A stretch of DNA of 64,000 bases from Arsukibacterium sp. GTDB taxonomy: Bacteria; Pseudomonadota; Gammaproteobacteria; Enterobacterales; Alteromonadaceae. Within the stretch, counting starts at the first letter, position 1. Every line of letters begins with the position of its first letter. Of this stretch, positions 63,719-64,000 are shown piece by piece. The notes beneath the pieces are model-generated. The model did no database searches. It saw nothing but the letters and a program-made list of their open reading frames with translations, and was not told where the DNA came from. The translations under genes and the position numbers were made by a program. The stretch is taken from contig NZ_JAGYIM010000019.1 of assembly GCF_018402695.1 (NCBI RefSeq), positions 372,001 to 436,000 of the forward strand. The letters run 5' to 3'.

Positions 63719-64000
63719 CTAAGGCTTTTGCATAAAACTGGAATGGTTTTCCAGATACTCGAAAAACCATTCGATAATAAAACCAAATTCTGGGATCAAC
63801 ACCGATTGCTGCCACCATAGCGCTTGTGCTGCCGGGGTAAAAGCGTCCATAAAGAACAGTACCGCACTTACCACCAATACGCCCCGCAAGGCACCAAACA
63901 CCAGTCCCAGTACCCGGTCAGTGCCTGACAATCCCGTGCCCTGCACTAACTTAGCAATCACAAAATTGATTAATGCGCCAAGGATCAGGGTACAGATAAA
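63719..64000 (-). CDS. cvpA: CvpA family protein, C-terminal part (runs off right edge)
   Basis: The frame is open from 64000 to the stop at 63719, giving the last 93 residues. ICTLILGALINFVIAKLVQ, TGLSGTDRVLGLVFGALRGVLVV and FGFIIEWFFEYLENHSSFM match E. coli CvpA, an inner-membrane protein needed for colicin V production and implicated in envelope homeostasis. The N terminus is outside the window. Located directly upstream of purF, as expected. Confidence 0.93.
   Translation of the reverse strand, partial: FICTLILGALINFVIAKLVQGTGLSGTDRVLGLVFGALRGVLVVSAVLFFMDAFTPAAQALWWQQSVLIPEFGFIIEWFFEYLENHSSFMQKP

Overview
The window looks like a chromosomal segment of a marine or freshwater gammaproteobacterium close to Alteromonadales/Chromatiaceae (Rheinheimera, Arsukibacterium or Alishewanella type). 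This is an inference from gene content and order: sodium-type flagellar stators (pomAB) beside thiI and xseB-ispA-dxs, the tig-clpP-clpX-lon-hupB-ppiD chain, the nrdR-ribD-ribBA-ribH-nusB-thiL-pgpA chain, sapABCDF-pspF|pspABC-ycjXF-tyrR, yafS|gloB-mltD, and YohC and MiaE homologues. Almost all DNA is core chromosome; no transposase, integrase, phage or CRISPR is visible.

Layout. 1-2.3 kb: start of thiI (runs off the left edge) and pomAB, minus strand. 2.4-5.5 kb: xseB-ispA-dxs, isoprenoid precursor synthesis. 5.5-8.6 kb: a large periplasmic-propeller/GGDEF protein with a destroyed active-site motif. 8.7-15.2 kb: pgpA, thiL, nusB, ribH, ribBA-like, ribD, nrdR, glyA, minus strand (riboflavin, thiamine, one-carbon). 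15.4-19.9 kb: SOS-controlled dinB, a cold-shock protein, a DEAD-box helicase, yaiL and a TraB/GumN protein. 19.9-23.7 kb: yafS, gloB, mltD and a secreted unknown. 23.7-31.4 kb: a complete phenylalanine/tyrosine degradation block (phhA, phhB, tyrR, hppD, hmgA, fahA, maiA) except for the aromatic aminotransferase, with TyrR-like operators in three intergenic regions. 31.4-43 kb: methionine gamma-lyase, ycjF-ycjX, the phage-shock genes pspCBA with divergent pspF, and sapABCDF. 43-51.6 kb: ppiD, hupB, lon, clpX, clpP, tig (protein folding and proteolysis). 51.8-54.2 kb: proA and proB. 54.5-55.4 kb: a tRNA operon (Pro, Arg, His, Pro). 55.6-64 kb: folD, a lipoprotein hydrolase, cysS, ppiB, lpxH, miaE, a YohC homologue, purF and the end of cvpA.

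Most unusual structure. The tRNA operon carries five defective copies of tRNA-Pro. Four form a tandem array with an 84-85 bp period directly downstream of an intact tRNA-Pro(TGG); one lies between the first tRNA-Pro and tRNA-Arg. Each keeps the T arm, the 3' acceptor strand and encoded CCA, but has lost the 5' acceptor strand and part of the D arm and has a rewritten anticodon arm. This recalls the tRNA-terminal repeats downstream of E. coli tyrT, and could yield small tRNA-like RNAs.

Other points: a 177-bp inverted-repeat element inside the tyrosine catabolic cluster; a GGDEF domain with SGAAF in place of GGDEF but an intact RxxD inhibitory-site motif; a RibBA whose second domain lacks all zinc-binding cysteines, with riboflavin synthase (ribE) absent from the cluster; a perfect LexA box at dinB; a sigma-32-type promoter at lon; and a promoter plus inverted repeat before the methionine gamma-lyase gene.
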